This document shows, piece by piece, positions 14,230 to 15,540 of a stretch of 15,540 bases of DNA (position 1 is its first letter; each line of letters opens with the position of its first letter). Both the position numbers and the translations under genes were made by a program. This DNA is from Candidatus Omnitrophota bacterium (GTDB lineage: Bacteria; Omnitrophota; Omnitrophia; Omnitrophales; Abzuiibacteriaceae): NCBI GenBank assembly GCA_016206995.1, contig JACQQN010000050.1, forward strand, positions 1 to 15,540. Direction: 5' to 3'. The notes beneath the pieces were generated by a model. The model had not been told where the DNA came from. It saw only the letters and a list, made by a program, of their open reading frames with translations, and ran no database searches.

Positions 14230-15053
14230 AGAGACGTCACCGGAGCTGTTGCGCGAATTGCTTTTAATACAATCAGTAACTCTTCGAGTAAATTGAGCGG
14301 AAGGTTGTTGGGACCATCTGATTTTGCTTCTATTGGATTCTCATGAACCTCCATAAATAAAGCATCGGCACCACTTGCAATCGCACAACGTGCAAGCGTC
14401 GGAATAAATTCGGCGTTTCCACCAGACGCATGTCCCAAACCACCCGGAAGCTGTACAGAATGAGTCGCGTCAAAAACAACGGGATAACCAAGACTACGCA
14501 TAATTGGAATTGAACGGAAATCGCTTACCAAATTGTTATAACCAAAAGAAACACCGCGTTCTGTGAGCAAAATTTTTTGATTCCCTGTGGATTCAACCTT
14601 TTCGATTACATTTTTCATATCCCACGGCGCGAGAAATTGGCCTTTTTTAATGTTAATTACTTTTTTGGTTTTTGCACAAGCAACAACCAAATCGGTTTGG
14701 CGACAAAGAAATGCGGGAATTTGAATAATATCCAAAACGTCCGCAGCAGGCTGGACGTGCGCAATGTCATGAACATCACTTAAAACCGGAACTTCAAAAA
14801 GGCGTTTCACCTTTGATAAAACTGCAAGTCCCTTTTTCAAGCCAAGCCCACGAAAAGACCTGTGGGACGAGCGGTTCGCTTTATCATAACTTGCTTTAAA
14901 AATATAGGAGACGCCTACGCGCCGCGCAATTTCTGAAATTTTTTCCGCATGACGAAGCGCACTTTTTTCACTTTCAATCACACACGGTCCCGCGATTAAT
15001 GCAAAACTGCCTTCTTCGCCAAAAACGATGTCATCTAATTTAACCAGATGCAT
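14226..15053 (-). CDS. kdsA: 3-deoxy-8-phosphooctulonate synthase (KDO-8-phosphate synthase)
   Basis: A 275-residue aldolase-type enzyme that condenses PEP with arabinose-5-phosphate to make KDO-8-phosphate. Motifs: AGPCVIES (21-28), FKASYDKANRSS (52-63), LSDVHD (91-96), QIPAFLCRQTDL (111-122), FDATHSVQLPGG (194-205), MEVHENP (234-240) and KSDGPNNL (244-251). C24, H198, E235 and D246 sit where the metal-dependent class has its Cys/His/Glu/Asp ligands, so this is probably the metal-dependent type rather than the E. coli-like type with Asn. ATG 15053 is chosen: AAGGAG lies 7 nt upstream, whereas an earlier ATG at 15080 would add nine residues, overlap pyrG by 41 nt and lacks this spacing. The chosen start overlaps the pyrG end by 14 nt; the stop overlaps kdsD. 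Confidence 0.96.
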   Translation of the reverse strand: MHLVKLDDIVFGEEGSFALIAGPCVIESEKSALRHAEKISEIARRVGVSYIFKASYDKANRSSHRSFRGLGLKKGLAVLSKVKRLFEVPVLSDVHDIAHVQPAADVLDIIQIPAFLCRQTDLVVACAKTKKVINIKKGQFLAPWDMKNVIEKVESTGNQKILLTERGVSFGYNNLVSDFRSIPIMRSLGYPVVFDATHSVQLPGGLGHASGGNAEFIPTLARCAIASGADALFMEVHENPIEAKSDGPNNLPLNLLEELLIVLKAIRATAPVTSL

Positions 15054-15540
15054 TGGCAAGCTCCTTGTTTGGTTCACCATGTTCTAGAGATTTTGATTCC
15101 GAACATTTTAACTCAAGCGCTTTCTTGATAAATGAATAAAATAAGGGATGTGGTTTGTCCGGCTTCGATTTAAACTCAGGATGAAATTGGCCCGCAACAA
15201 ACCAAGGATGATCTTCCAACTCAACAATTTCAACCAACTTTCCACTTTGATATGTTCCTGTAACACGGAGGCCATGCTTTTCAAAAATCTCGCGATATTT
15301 ATTGTTGAATTCATATCGGTGGCGGTGACGTTCGCTAATATCTTCTGTTCCATATGCTTCATGAGTACGAGTTCCTTTTTTTAAAGCGCAAGGATAAGCG
15401 CCGAGCCGCATCGTCCCGCCAAGGTCTTTCACTTCTTCTTGCTCTTCAAGCAAACTAATAACGGGGTAAGGGGTTTTCTTATTAAATTCCGTGGAATTTG
15501 CATTTTTAAGGCCTGCTACATTCCGCGCAAACTCAATCAC
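15040..15540 (-). CDS. pyrG: CTP synthase, C-terminal part (runs off right edge)
   Basis: The visible 166 residues are the end of the glutamine amidotransferase domain of CTP synthase, which makes CTP from UTP using glutamine and ATP. Recognisable are VIEFARNVAG at the edge (just after the nucleophile-elbow region, which lies outside), GGTMRLGAYPC, the TEDISERHRHRYEFNNKY stretch, and VAGQFHPEFKSKP, which carries the catalytic histidine and glutamate of the amidotransferase triad. The catalytic cysteine and the synthetase domain are beyond the window. The final 25 or so residues after IKKALEL form a polar tail. The gene overlaps kdsA by 14 nt. CTP is needed to activate KDO (CMP-KDO), so linkage to kdsA and kdsD makes metabolic sense and is common in Gram-negative genomes. 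Confidence 0.96.
   Translation of the reverse strand: MIEFARNVAGLKNANSTEFNKKTPYPVISLLEEQEEVKDLGGTMRLGAYPCALKKGTRTHEAYGTEDISERHRHRYEFNNKYREIFEKHGLRVTGTYQSGKLVEIVELEDHPWFVAGQFHPEFKSKPDKPHPLFYSFIKKALELKCSESKSLEHGEPNKELANASG

Noticed and set aside
15054..15080. Longer kdsA start at ATG 15080
   Set aside because: ATG 15053 has AAGGAG at ideal spacing and fits the family N-terminus; the longer start only increases the overlap with pyrG.

Overview
The window is a dense stretch of bacterial chromosome of moderate-to-low GC content from a Gram-negative, LPS-making organism. Six or seven genes make or export lipopolysaccharide: kdsA, a kdsD-type isomerase, an LpxL-type acyltransferase, an LptC/LptA protein, lptB and an LptF/LptG permease. 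The mix of a proteobacteria-like kds-lpt-ptsN order with HPr kinase, a YvcK-like protein and HPr/EI is compatible with deep-branching Gram-negative phyla such as Omnitrophota or relatives. That placement is a guess from gene content; no marker was compared with a database. I see no mobile element, CRISPR array, tRNA, rRNA or clear sign of transfer. The longest gap without a gene is about 190 bases.

Left part (1-2095): the start of rpsU (ribosomal protein S21) runs off the left edge on the minus strand. A comF-type phosphoribosyltransferase gene and an lptF/lptG permease gene, overlapping by 4 nt, run on the plus strand. The 193 bases between rpsU and comF hold two near-consensus sigma70-type promoters pointing away from each other. 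The comF promoter lies so close to the start codon that its mRNA should be almost leaderless.

Right part (2202-15540): everything is on the minus strand. In transcription order: pyrG (3' end only), kdsA and kdsD, tightly overlapped. Then comes a near-consensus promoter followed by acyltransferase, lptC/lptA fusion and lptB. After a 193-base gap there is a second tight series: ptsN (EIIA), hprK, yvcK, ptsH (HPr), ptsI (EI), a sugar-nucleotidyltransferase, metK and ahcY. The series ends convergently against lptF.

Functionally there are three modules. (1) KDO synthesis and LPS assembly/export. (2) A soluble phosphorelay (EI, HPr, EIIA and HPr kinase) with no membrane sugar permease in sight, so probably regulatory, paired with a YvcK protein that carries two predicted N-terminal membrane helices. 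(3) The activated methyl cycle (metK, ahcY) and a nucleotidyltransferase. Most genes are recognisable housekeeping families. The features most worth a second look are the permease-less PTS/YvcK cluster beside the LPS genes, the YvcK membrane anchor, the LptC-LptA fusion, the near-leaderless comF, and stem-loops placed over stop codons between operon genes. I did not find evidence of a wholly new system.
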